DNA from: a virus | IMG/VR virus record: IMGVR_UViG_3300001460_000004 | Location: 85,095 to 149,094 of that record | Direction: 5' to 3' (one strand) | Length of the DNA stretch: 64,000 nucleotides | Part shown: in pieces, positions 52,810 through 60,530 of the stretch | Numbering within the stretch: position 1 is the first letter of the stretch | Layout: each line of letters starts with the position of its first letter | Position numbers and translations under genes: made by a program | Notes under the pieces: generated by a model | What the model was told of the DNA's origin: nothing | What the model saw: the letters and a program-made list of their open reading frames with translations, nothing else | Databases searched by the model: none

Positions 52810-54444
52810 ATGAACAATATGTACAAAATTTTAGAATCGTTTAATTCAGTAACAAACGAAGATATTGCTGCAAAAGATGCTGCAGTAATGAACAAACAAA
52901 AAAACTACAAACCTTTTGGTAAATCTGATCCTGACTATGAAACTGGTGTTGCTCGTGATCCTAAAAAAGATAAAATGTTTGACGAAGATATTGATGCAGA
53001 AGATGCTGCAGTAATGAACAAACAAAAAAACTACAAGCCTTTTGGTAAATCTGATCCTGATTATGAAACTGGTGTTGCCCGTAATTCTAAAAAAGATAAA
53101 ATGTTTGACGAAGGCTATGGTTCCATGGTATCTCCAGCCGCTAAAAAAGCCATTGATGCTCGAGTAGCCGCTAATACAGCAGCACTTAAAGCAAAAGGCA
53201 AAAAGGCTGACGAATCTTACTCTCCTGGTGATGAAAACGAAGAAGATATGGTAAGCAATTGCTGTAGTGCCCCTATTTCAGATGTTAGGGATGGGCACGG
53301 CAGATGCTCAGATTGTAAAGAAATGGCAAGTGCAGTTAAATTAGATGAAGACGTGAATGAATCAAAATTTGTTTTTTTCAGTGCAGATGAAGGTGGAATT
53401 AATGTATCAATTGATAAGGAAACAGCTGGCTGGGCATATAGTAGTGATGAGCTATGCGAATTGTTAAACAAATATAATATTAGCAGTGCTGATAGATTGG
53501 CGCACAGCAGCTCTATAGACTTTGCTAGTGAAGAAGGCTTTGATACAGACGGTGATGCACATGATATGATTCAAGATGCGTTTGTTAAGTGCGGTATTAC
53601 TGAAGATACTGCATTAATGAATGAAGCAGATGTTGAAGAAAATGCATTTAATCAAGCGGCGGCCGCGGCGGCAAGAGCCAATAAGTCAGAGTTTGAGTTT
53701 GGTGGTAAGACACATAAAACTACAATGAAAAAAGACACAGCACATAAGCTAGATGATGATGTACAAATTGACGAAGGTACAGAAATGGGCAGCATAGGCG
53801 GAATTGATATTAAACAGTTTGGCATGGGCAAAGGTAAACTTGGCCTGCAACTTACTGGGCCTGATGGTGCTGTACAACTATCTAAAAAAGATTGTGCATC
53901 ACTTGCAAAAAGAATTACTAAATGGTGCGATAGCGATGGTGCACGACCCGGCGAATACGACGAAGCAATAGAAGAAACTACTACCGCAGGTAGTGTTGCA
54001 GTATCCGAAGAACCAAAAAAGCCAGATATGAGTGCAAGTGTTTATGAGTCTGCTTATATTGATACACTTAACGAAAGTGTCAACATTACAACTAATATGA
54101 GTAGTGACGGAGCTGACAGTATGACAGTAAGTGCTACTGACGAAGATGCAACAGCATTGGCTATGTTACTACGCAATGCTGGCATGGCAGGATCCTCATC
54201 TGGTTATCAAGAAGTTGATGTTGATGTTGCTGAAGACTACAGCAACAGCCCTGAAGAGCAGTATCAAACTACTGAGTATCAGCAAAATAATATTGCAGGC
54301 GGCTTAAATGGACCAAAAACACAAGTTAATCCTAACAATCGCGGAGATAATCCTTTAGCAATGAAAGGTTTAGGAAACGGCGGATCAGGCCAAATTAATA
54401 TTGATGAAACAAAACTATGGTCATTATATAAGGAAATGAACTAA
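52810..54444 (+). CDS. acidic, repeat-containing virion-associated protein
   Basis: The 544-residue protein has an N-terminal MYKILESFN start. Two tandem 42-residue copies (residues 18-59 and 60-101) are built around DAAVMNKQKNYKPFGKSD. A zinc-ribbon-like NCCSAPISDVRDG...CSDC follows near 150-171. A FNQAAAAAARANKSEFEFGG module, seen in other T4-like head proteins, lies near 280. It is rich in Asp/Glu. It is likely an internal or capsid-associated protein. It overlaps the next ORF by one base. Confidence 0.6.
   Translation: MNNMYKILESFNSVTNEDIAAKDAAVMNKQKNYKPFGKSDPDYETGVARDPKKDKMFDEDIDAEDAAVMNKQKNYKPFGKSDPDYETGVARNSKKDKMFDEGYGSMVSPAAKKAIDARVAANTAALKAKGKKADESYSPGDENEEDMVSNCCSAPISDVRDGHGRCSDCKEMASAVKLDEDVNESKFVFFSADEGGINVSIDKETAGWAYSSDELCELLNKYNISSADRLAHSSSIDFASEEGFDTDGDAHDMIQDAFVKCGITEDTALMNEADVEENAFNQAAAAAARANKSEFEFGGKTHKTTMKKDTAHKLDDDVQIDEGTEMGSIGGIDIKQFGMGKGKLGLQLTGPDGAVQLSKKDCASLAKRITKWCDSDGARPGEYDEAIEETTTAGSVAVSEEPKKPDMSASVYESAYIDTLNESVNITTNMSSDGADSMTVSATDEDATALAMLLRNAGMAGSSSGYQEVDVDVAEDYSNSPEEQYQTTEYQQNNIAGGLNGPKTQVNPNNRGDNPLAMKGLGNGGSGQINIDETKLWSLYKEMN
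52861..53112 (+). repeat. tandem 126-bp in-frame duplication
   Basis: The 126-bp unit at 52861-52986 is repeated at 52987-53112 with near-identical sequence, duplicating 42 residues in frame. The copies differ at a few positions (RDPKK versus RNSKK). Confidence 0.9.
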
Positions 54445-55745
54445 TGAAATCACTGGGAGCATATCTATTAGAAACAGAAAAATTACAAAACTATGCAATG
54501 CCCGGTGACGGATTTGGTTTAGAAATTAATAATTCATTAAGTTTAGACACGCATATAATTGAAGTATTTGAAGATGGAATACTCATTAACACTGACGACA
54601 CAGCATATAATTTGTTAGCGGAAAATGGGTGTACATTTGAAGACCAAAGTCCCATGGAACTAAATGCTAGCATTGAAAATGATCACGTTGGCGAAGGCTA
54701 CAAAGTTATGCCTCCAATGGACGACAAGTATCAACCACGTAATGGACTCGAAGGACCTTTTACTACGCTAAGTGGAAAAGTAGTATACTATGATCCACGA
54801 GAAGGTAGTTACTACGATCCAGACACAGACATTTATATGTCATACGATGAATTTCAAAACTATGATAAAGACTACACTGACATGCGAAGCGATGAAGACA
54901 TGGGCAGTGATGCCGACGAAGCACGTTTAAAAGTAGCAAGTACATTAGATGCACAAGAAGGCCCAGTTGATGAAGCTGGCTGTTCAAATAGTAGGCTGAG
55001 AGAACTTGCTGGACTTCCTGAAACAACAATAAAAGATAGAGACGCATACGATGCTAGTGAACCAGGTGATAAGAAAAAAATTACACTTCCAAAAGCACCT
55101 TGGGAAAAAGACAAAGAAGTAAATGAAGCTGGTACTGTAAGAACAATGCCACTTGATAGTATTGATTGGCCAGATTCAAACATGCTACAAACTGCCACTG
55201 ATGCTATTAGATATGACTACACTTCAAATGATGCATTTAGTCACTTGTACAGTATGCATGGTGATGACCACGGAAAATGGTTAAGAGCAAACGAAGATGA
55301 TATACTTGCAATGTTCTCACAGTATAGTATGGACGAAAGTATCGATGAAGAATCTGATGCAGAGATGGACGATCATGCAGAACGTGCAGGTAAAGAAGTT
55401 GCACATGATGCACATTATGATGGTCGTAAGCACTCGGGTAGAGATGGCAAAGATGTCACTAAAGACTTAGAATATGATGATTACAAAGATCACCATATGG
55501 ATGAAGCAGAATATCAAGGACGCAAAGTTAAATTAAACAAACCAATGCGTGGAGATGTTAAAAAATCAAAAGTATATGTCAAGGATCCTAAAACAGGAAA
55601 CACTAAAAAAGTTAACTTTGGTGACCCAGATATGAAGATAAAAAAGTCAAACCCTAAAAGACGTAAAAGTTTTAGAGCCAGGCATAATTGTGAAAACCCA
55701 GGTCCAAAGACTAAAGCACGTTATTGGTCATGCAGAGCTTGGTAA
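54444..55745 (+). CDS. acidic virion-associated protein with SFRARHNC tail
   Basis: The 433-residue protein starts MKSLGAYLLETEKLQN and is dominated by acidic linkers. Near residues 184-190 it has RLRELAG, a variant of the tail motif in gp22. The last about 70 residues form a distinct basic module (MRGDVKKSKVYVKDPKTGN, then KRRKSFRARHNC and RYWSCRAW) that recurs at the C-termini of virion proteins in marine phages. No enzyme motif. It overlaps the preceding ORF by one base. Confidence 0.6.
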   Translation: MKSLGAYLLETEKLQNYAMPGDGFGLEINNSLSLDTHIIEVFEDGILINTDDTAYNLLAENGCTFEDQSPMELNASIENDHVGEGYKVMPPMDDKYQPRNGLEGPFTTLSGKVVYYDPREGSYYDPDTDIYMSYDEFQNYDKDYTDMRSDEDMGSDADEARLKVASTLDAQEGPVDEAGCSNSRLRELAGLPETTIKDRDAYDASEPGDKKKITLPKAPWEKDKEVNEAGTVRTMPLDSIDWPDSNMLQTATDAIRYDYTSNDAFSHLYSMHGDDHGKWLRANEDDILAMFSQYSMDESIDEESDAEMDDHAERAGKEVAHDAHYDGRKHSGRDGKDVTKDLEYDDYKDHHMDEAEYQGRKVKLNKPMRGDVKKSKVYVKDPKTGNTKKVNFGDPDMKIKKSNPKRRKSFRARHNCENPGPKTKARYWSCRAW

Positions 55746-55764
55746 AAGAAAAGGAAAATAAATT

Positions 55765-56043
55765 ATGGTAGCAGTATATTCAGGTGCAATTTCAGCACAA
55801 ACATGGACAACTGATAAAGCAACTATAGCAACTGGTACAACCGCTGTTACAGCACAAGTTGGGCTAGCTGGTAATCCCACTGGCAATGCATCAGTTACGT
55901 TGTATACTAATCCTATCAATTGTCCAGCAAATTCAAATACACAAATATATGTAGGTGTAGGTAATCAGCTTACTATAGTTGGTACTAATAGCACAGCAAT
56001 GGAATTAGGCACACGAACATCGGCGAACGCAGGAGTTTTCTAA
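55765..56043 (+). CDS. small beta-rich structural protein
   Basis: A 92-residue all-beta protein (AVYSGAISAQTWTTDKATIA, then NSNTQIYVGVGNQLTIVGTN). The composition is like phage decoration or fibre-associated proteins, and a similar style occurs in the 104-residue protein at 21465. GGAAAATAAATT precedes the ATG, and the next gene begins immediately after the stop. Function unknown. Confidence 0.55.
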   Translation: MVAVYSGAISAQTWTTDKATIATGTTAVTAQVGLAGNPTGNASVTLYTNPINCPANSNTQIYVGVGNQLTIVGTNSTAMELGTRTSANAGVF

Positions 56044-56421
56044 ATGAAAGCCAAAGACGTCATTGGTGAAAGTGTAGCACGTAATAATGCTAGAACACCA
56101 GGCGAATTAAAACCCAGTTATGACTATGCAAACCCAGGTGCATTAACAGGCAAAGGCATGGACCGTTATTATGATTTGTATCGGGCAAGCATGATGATGG
56201 GAAGATTGCCTAGCGATTTAGACAATATTGATGAAGCAAGCTGGTTAAACAATACTGGATACTTTGGTTATACAAACGAAGTTGATAAAGCAAAGATTGA
56301 AGCTGCATTTAAGGCACTAGGACTACCAGTTATAGAATTAATTGAACAAGGCAGTGAGGAAATGCCTGAGGTAAACACTAAATCTCCAGTTATAGGATTT
56401 AAAGGATATCCAGGAACATGA
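56044..56421 (+). CDS. virion-associated protein, paralogue A
   Basis: A 125-residue helical protein with an MKAKDVIGESVARNNAR start, GKGMDRYYDLYRASMMMGR, and a C-terminal EVNTKSPVIGFKGYPGT. The next gene (56418) has the same plan and ends EVNTISPVTGFKGY, so the two are adjacent paralogues that arose by duplication. They overlap by 4 nt. Similar small proteins are found near terminase in marine T4-like phages. Function unknown. Confidence 0.6.
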   Translation: MKAKDVIGESVARNNARTPGELKPSYDYANPGALTGKGMDRYYDLYRASMMMGRLPSDLDNIDEASWLNNTGYFGYTNEVDKAKIEAAFKALGLPVIELIEQGSEEMPEVNTKSPVIGFKGYPGT

Positions 56422-56783
56422 GAGCAATAGAGTTCATACAAGAAAACAAAGACGGTAAACTTAATAAAATTTCGTCTAATGCAATGACTCAAACTGATAA
56501 ATTTAAAGATGATGGTAGTGATAGAGCGTATACATTAAATCGTATTATGATGGCTACCGCAGTAGCCGACGGATCTAACACAAAACCAGTTGATATAAAT
56601 CAAGCAAGTTGGCAAGAAGATTATAACACAGCACATCCGTATACTGAACAAGAAATGAATATGATGCAAAGTGCATACAACACGGTTGACAGCAAAGTTA
56701 AAAAAGTTGTGAAACGCAAAGAATCTAAAGAACACCCTGAAGTAAACACTATTAGTCCAGTTACTGGATTTAAAGGTTATTAA
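56418..56783 (+). CDS. virion-associated protein, paralogue B
   Basis: A 121-residue protein aligned in plan with its upstream neighbour: an MRAIEFIQENKDG start, YTLNRIMMATAVADG, then WQEDYNTAHPYTEQEMNMM and the shared SPVTGFKGY end. It is coupled to paralogue A by a 4-nt overlap and followed one base later by the SNase gene. Duplication within the cluster is clear from the shared C-terminus; the middle has diverged. The MRAIEFIxE start matches other co-packaged proteins here. Confidence 0.6.
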   Translation: MRAIEFIQENKDGKLNKISSNAMTQTDKFKDDGSDRAYTLNRIMMATAVADGSNTKPVDINQASWQEDYNTAHPYTEQEMNMMQSAYNTVDSKVKKVVKRKESKEHPEVNTISPVTGFKGY

Positions 56784-56784
56784 T

Positions 56785-57252
56785 ATGTATCAATATAAAT
56801 GTAAAATACTACGAGTAGTTGATGGTGATACAGTTGATATTGATATTGACTTAGGATTTGGTGTATGGTTACATCGCGAACGTGTAAGAGTACATGGCAT
56901 TGATGCACCAGAAAGTAGAACACGAGATTTAACTGAAAAGTTATTTGGTATTGCAGCTAAAGAGCGTGTAAGGGAACTATTACCAGTTGGCAGTACTAGC
57001 ACACTAGTATGTCAAGAATATGATAGCACAGGTAAATTCGGTCGTATACTTGGGGACTTCACAGTATACAATAATGTTGGAGATAGATGGGGATCAATGG
57101 CAAGTATTCTTATTAATGAAGGATATGTTGCTCCTTATGCCGGCGGCAATAAAGAAGAAATAGAAAAAATCCATTTAACTAATAGACAGAAACTTCTGAA
57201 CGAAGGTCGAGTAAGTGATGAAGAATATAAAAAAACATTGACTGAAGACTAA
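56785..57252 (+). CDS. staphylococcal-nuclease-like (thermonuclease family) protein
   Basis: The 155-residue protein is a full-length SNase-like nuclease. Active-site residues fall at the classic places: Arg35, Asp40 and Glu43 in RVRVHGIDAPES, Arg87 in KFGRILGDF, with VVDGDTVDIDID supplying the calcium-binding aspartates. SNase-type enzymes cut DNA or RNA using Ca2+. No signal peptide is visible, so it probably acts in the host cytoplasm, perhaps on host DNA, unless packaged. It sits among virion-type genes before gp17. Confidence 0.9.
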   Translation: MYQYKCKILRVVDGDTVDIDIDLGFGVWLHRERVRVHGIDAPESRTRDLTEKLFGIAAKERVRELLPVGSTSTLVCQEYDSTGKFGRILGDFTVYNNVGDRWGSMASILINEGYVAPYAGGNKEEIEKIHLTNRQKLLNEGRVSDEEYKKTLTED

Positions 57253-57273
57253 AAACATGTTAAGCTATATATA

Positions 57274-57495
57274 ATGGATATTGAAGACCTCAAAAGATTA
57301 AGTGGGCAAATAAACCCAGCTAACACAGCCAGGATGACTCCCTATGAAGCAACCGAGGGTAGTAATATAAGCATTACTGGCAACGAAAAAGGTGAACTAA
57401 TGAAAAAAGATGGAATTGAACCTGGTACTCCAGAATGGTTTCAGCTATGGTTTAGTTTACCATATATGACAGGCGAACCACCTGTTGGAAAGTAA
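57274..57495 (+). CDS. small conserved protein with LKRLSG start
   Basis: A 73-residue acidic protein beginning MDIEDLKRLSGQINP and ending in EWFQLWFSLPYMTGEPP. The LKRLSG segment resembles the LKRLAG tails of gp22 and the 60531 protein. Proteins of this size with a GTPEWFxLWFSLP segment are common in marine T4-like phages near terminase genes. No catalytic motif. Function unknown. Confidence 0.6.
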   Translation: MDIEDLKRLSGQINPANTARMTPYEATEGSNISITGNEKGELMKKDGIEPGTPEWFQLWFSLPYMTGEPPVGK

Positions 57496-57506
57496 GTGAG
57501 AAAATT

Positions 57507-57758
57507 ATGGAATCAGTATTAGAAAAGCCCACTGTTCCAATTGATATTTTTGAATATAAAAATAATTGGAAACCTGGATTTACTGTTAAGCTGCACAGCG
57601 ACTGGACTGACAAGGGAAAAACTTGGTGCAGACGTAAACTAGAACGACATGAGTGGAGTATGACCTCGTGGACTAATGCATACGAGCATACTTTTCATTT
57701 TGAAAAAGAAGAAAACGCCCAGCAATTTGCACAAGCGTTTTCCGACAATATAAGTTAA
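57507..57758 (+). CDS. small conserved hypothetical protein
   Basis: An 83-residue protein, beta-rich with Trp-rich segments (WKPGFTVKLHSDWTDKGKTW, then HEWSMTSWTNAYEHTFHF). It follows the small LKRLSG-type gene by 11 nt. It converges with the minus-strand DUF1127 pair, whose last gene ends 7 nt beyond it. No motif recognised. Confidence 0.55.
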   Translation: MESVLEKPTVPIDIFEYKNNWKPGFTVKLHSDWTDKGKTWCRRKLERHEWSMTSWTNAYEHTFHFEKEENAQQFAQAFSDNIS

Positions 57759-57764
57759 ATTAAC

Positions 57765-57932
57765 CTATAATTTCTTTATTTCCATCATACATTTCTTCGA
57801 TTGCTCTTGGTATCCCAATCTTGCGAGCTCCACCGCTGCTCTCGAGTAACCAATAATCTGCAACTGTCGATCGAGTGAAGACCACAAGCCAGACAATGGT
57901 GAAAAGACATAGTTGCTTACTAATGATGTCAT
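57765..57932 (-). CDS. short helical protein coupled to DUF1127 gene
   Basis: A 55-codon gene whose ATG overlaps the stop of the DUF1127 gene by one base (TAATG), so it is translationally coupled. The protein has LWSSLDRQLQIIGYSRAAVELARLGY and a Lys-rich tail, a composition seen in short helical regulators and in the small partner proteins of DUF1127 genes in marine alphaproteobacteria. No DNA-binding motif can be named. It is too short for standard ORF cut-offs but well supported by its overlap. Confidence 0.65.
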   Translation of the reverse strand: MTSLVSNYVFSPLSGLWSSLDRQLQIIGYSRAAVELARLGYQEQSKKCMMEIKKL

Positions 57933-58192
57933 TAGACCCAACCTTTCAAATTGACATTTTCTTGATCAATCATAGGTTTTATTTTCCTAGGAAACGAACT
58001 ATGTGCAACATACAAAATCTCACCACGTGACATGCCAATGTCGTTTAATTCGTAATCTGTAAGTTTTGACAATTCAGTAATTGTCACCCGAATACCTTGA
58101 CGCCTTTTCATTTCAGCATGTAATTTTCTAAACCAGTTGGCAATAATTGTTAAACCAACCCAGCTAAATGTGTTTGCTACTAATACAGTCAT
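57932..58192 (-). CDS. DUF1127 (YjiS-like) small protein
   Basis: The 86-residue protein contains TITELSKLTDYELNDIGMSR (37-56), matching the short DUF1127 core (xELxxLxDxxLxDIGxxR). It has a hydrophobic N-terminal helix (VGLTIIANWF) that is amphipathic or membrane-seeking. In alphaproteobacteria, small DUF1127 proteins affect RNA turnover, growth and phosphate- or stress-linked phenotypes. GAAGGAACAAAA is a clear ribosome binding site. A copy in a phage suggests acquisition from the host and possible manipulation of host RNA or stress responses. Role in infection is inference. Confidence 0.75.
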   Translation of the reverse strand: MTVLVANTFSWVGLTIIANWFRKLHAEMKRRQGIRVTITELSKLTDYELNDIGMSRGEILYVAHSSFPRKIKPMIDQENVNLKGWV

Positions 58193-58220
58193 TTTTGTTC
58201 CTTCTATATGTATATGTGTG

Positions 58221-58255
58221 TAATATGCAATAATATCATTCTTTATTGCATATTA
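58221..58255. repeat. 13-bp perfect inverted repeat in divergent gap
   Basis: TAATATGCAATAA and TTATTGCATATTA flank a 9-nt spacer (58221-58255) in the leader of the minus-strand pair. It could be a dimeric operator or RNA hairpin; there is no T run for termination. Confidence 0.75.
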
Positions 58256-58290
58256 ACTATATTTAACACTAAAACCACCGTTTAACAACT

Positions 58291-58323
58291 GCAAAATAGG
58301 CATTTCGCCTCTGCGTATTTTGC
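58291..58323. repeat. second inverted repeat in divergent gap
   Basis: GCAAAATA (58291-58298) and TATTTTGC (58316-58323) enclose GGC-ATTTC-GCC, forming a compound hairpin 26 nt upstream of the hydrolase -35 box. Possible operator or leader hairpin. Confidence 0.6.
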
Positions 58324-58348
58324 ATACCTAAAAAATTGCATTTTCTGG

Positions 58349-58379
58349 TTGACAATGCATTACTAGTATGTTATAAATA
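58349..58379 (+). promoter_or_regulatory. overlapping sigma-70 and T4 late promoters for the hydrolase
   Basis: TTGACA (58349-58354), 17 nt, TATAAA (58372-58377), with the -10 inside a perfect TATAAATA late consensus (58372-58379). The same start region could be read by host and late phage polymerase. Confidence 0.8.
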
Positions 58380-58408
58380 CACATCGACGCAGAAAAAGAG
58401 GTTCCAGA

Positions 58409-58936
58409 ATGAGAACAATAACAACTGTAATATGTGTAGTGATTACTATTTTTGGTAGTACATCATATATTGGAGCATCTCCAAAAACACAAGAAGCATT
58501 AAAAACTAGTCTTAATCCTCTAACTTTTGATGAACAAACTTTCCCTCAAGTCCACTGTATGGCATTGAATATTTACTATGAAGCTCGAAGCAGTAATTTA
58601 GCTGATAGAGTTGCTACAGCCGATGTAGTTATAAATCGAGTACTAGATTCGCGATACCCTGATACTATTTGTGAAGTAGTCAAGGATGGATATGTACTAG
58701 GAAAACGTAACTGTCAATTTAGTTGGTACTGTGATGGTAAATCAGATGACCCGCAAGACGAAGATCGATGGGTTGAGGCACAAACCTTAGCCTGGGCTGT
58801 AGTTAGGTGGGGACAATACCGAGGCATTACTGAAGGTGCTACCCATTACCATGCTACATATGTAAACCCAAGGTGGGCAAAAAGTTTGCAATTAGTTGGA
58901 CGCATAGGAGCACACGTTTACTATCGTTGGCAGTAA
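58409..58936 (+). CDS. secreted cell-wall hydrolase (SleB-like, hydrolase_2)
   Basis: The 175-residue protein has a predicted signal peptide (1-23, cleavage near IGA) and then a SleB/CwlJ-type domain starting near 48: CMALNIYYEARSSN with Glu58 as the likely catalytic residue, VINRVLDSRYPDTIC, NCQFSWYCDG, and ATHYHATYVNPRWA. SleB-type enzymes are lytic transglycosylases that open peptidoglycan. With export to the periplasm it may act as the endolysin. It has the strongest combined promoter in the window. No holin was recognised nearby. Confidence 0.88.
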   Translation: MRTITTVICVVITIFGSTSYIGASPKTQEALKTSLNPLTFDEQTFPQVHCMALNIYYEARSSNLADRVATADVVINRVLDSRYPDTICEVVKDGYVLGKRNCQFSWYCDGKSDDPQDEDRWVEAQTLAWAVVRWGQYRGITEGATHYHATYVNPRWAKSLQLVGRIGAHVYYRWQ

Positions 58937-58956
58937 TAAAGTAGATAAGTACATGT

Positions 58957-60519
58957 ATGAACAGTACAGATCTCAGTTTAATAAAAACAGCCCATAAAAA
59001 AACATCATTTACACAAGAAGAAATTGATGATTTCCGAGCTAGTGCTGATCCAGTAACTGGCCCGGATTTTTTCTTGAGTAACTTTTTCTATATACAGCAT
59101 CCCGTTCAGGGTAGAATAAAATATCAACCTTTTGACTATCAAAGAAGGTTGACAAATGTTTATCATAATTATAGATTTAGCATTAGTTTAATGCCAAGGC
59201 AAACTGGTAAAAGTACAACAGCTGCCGGATATTTGTTATGGTATGCTATGTTTATTCCTGATAGTACTATTCTTGTTGCTGCACACAAGTTTTTAGGCGC
59301 ACAAGAAATTATGCAACGTGTGAGATATGCATACGAAAGTTGTCCTGATCATATACGTGCAGGGGTGGTAAGCTACAACAAAGGTAGTATTGAATTTGAC
59401 AACGGCAGTCGTATTGTAAGCCAAACTACTACTGAGAATACCGGACGTGGTATGAGTATATCTTTAATGTATGCAGACGAGTTTGCATTTGTGCGTCCAA
59501 CTATTGCTAAAGAGTTTTGGACTAGTATTAGTCCCACTCTAGCAACAGGTGGTAAAGCAATTATTACTAGTACGCCTAACAGTGATGAAGATCAATTTGC
59601 ATTTTTATGGAAAGGTGCAAACAAGTGTTTAGATGAACACGGCAATGCAACAGAAGTTGGACAAAACGGTTTTAAAGCATTTAGGAGTTTTTGGGATGAA
59701 CATCCAGATCGTGATGACAAATGGGCACAAGAACAACGTGCTGCATTAGGAACTGATCGTTTTCGTCGAGAAATGGACTGTGAATTTATTATTAATGATG
59801 AAACATTAATTGCTCCAACTACCCTAATTGATTTAGAAAGCGAAGACCCACTGTATAAAACTGGCGAAGTACGTTGGTATCGCAGACCAGAACCAAATAA
59901 AATTTATGTTATCGGACTTGACCCTAGTCTAGGAACTGGTGGTGATCCTGCTGCTATACAAGTGTATGAAGCTAACAGTACTGTGCAAGTAGCTGAATGG
60001 TGCCATAACAGAACTGATATACCTACCCAAATTCGGATACTTTCTGATATTATAACAGCAATAAATGTAATAGTTAAAAATCCTCAAAGTATATACTATA
60101 GCGTTGAAAACAACAGTATAGGAGAAGCCGCATTGATTAGTATTAATGAATACGGTGAAGAGAATATCCAAGGTTACTTTTTAAGCGAATCTGGATCTAA
60201 AAATGCAAGTCGTTTTAGAAAAGGATTTAACACTACTCATAAAGTAAAGTTAGCAGCTTGTAGTAAGTTTAAAAACTTAGTTGAAAGTAAAAAGATGCGT
60301 ATCAACAGTGCTGGACTTATAAGCGAACTTAAAAACTTTGTAGCATTAGGAACAAGTTATTCAGCAAAAACTGGAGAACATGATGATCTAGTTATGTCTA
60401 CATTATTAGTTGTTCGGATGTTACAAATATTACAAACTTATCACGTAGAATTAGACACACAAATGAGAGATCACAATGACCCATCGCAAGAACCTTTACC
60501 CTTTATCATGTCAATGTAA
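58957..60519 (+). CDS. 17: gp17 large terminase subunit
   Basis: The 520-residue protein has both terminase domains. The ATPase has PRQTGKST (Walker A, 80-87) and LMYADEF (Walker B, Asp174-Glu175). The nuclease has GLDPSLGTGGDP (Asp322), Glu384 in SVENNS and Asp476/Asp477 in HDDLVMS. It cuts and pumps concatemeric DNA into the prohead through gp20, guided by gp16. Unlike T4 the small subunit is not next door. An AATAAATA late promoter overlaps its end and serves the next gene. Confidence 0.96.
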   Translation: MNSTDLSLIKTAHKKTSFTQEEIDDFRASADPVTGPDFFLSNFFYIQHPVQGRIKYQPFDYQRRLTNVYHNYRFSISLMPRQTGKSTTAAGYLLWYAMFIPDSTILVAAHKFLGAQEIMQRVRYAYESCPDHIRAGVVSYNKGSIEFDNGSRIVSQTTTENTGRGMSISLMYADEFAFVRPTIAKEFWTSISPTLATGGKAIITSTPNSDEDQFAFLWKGANKCLDEHGNATEVGQNGFKAFRSFWDEHPDRDDKWAQEQRAALGTDRFRREMDCEFIINDETLIAPTTLIDLESEDPLYKTGEVRWYRRPEPNKIYVIGLDPSLGTGGDPAAIQVYEANSTVQVAEWCHNRTDIPTQIRILSDIITAINVIVKNPQSIYYSVENNSIGEAALISINEYGEENIQGYFLSESGSKNASRFRKGFNTTHKVKLAACSKFKNLVESKKMRINSAGLISELKNFVALGTSYSAKTGEHDDLVMSTLLVVRMLQILQTYHVELDTQMRDHNDPSQEPLPFIMSM

Positions 60520-60525
60520 TAAATA
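60518..60525 (+). promoter_or_regulatory. late promoter core AATAAATA
   Basis: AATAAATA overlaps the gp17 stop codon, 6 nt before the ATG at 60531. The very short distance makes it tentative. Confidence 0.4.
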
Positions 60526-60530
60526 ACATT

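Noticed and set aside
52861-53112. Insertion sequence or transposon remnant
   Set aside because: The repeat is an in-frame tandem duplication without terminal inverted repeats or transposase.
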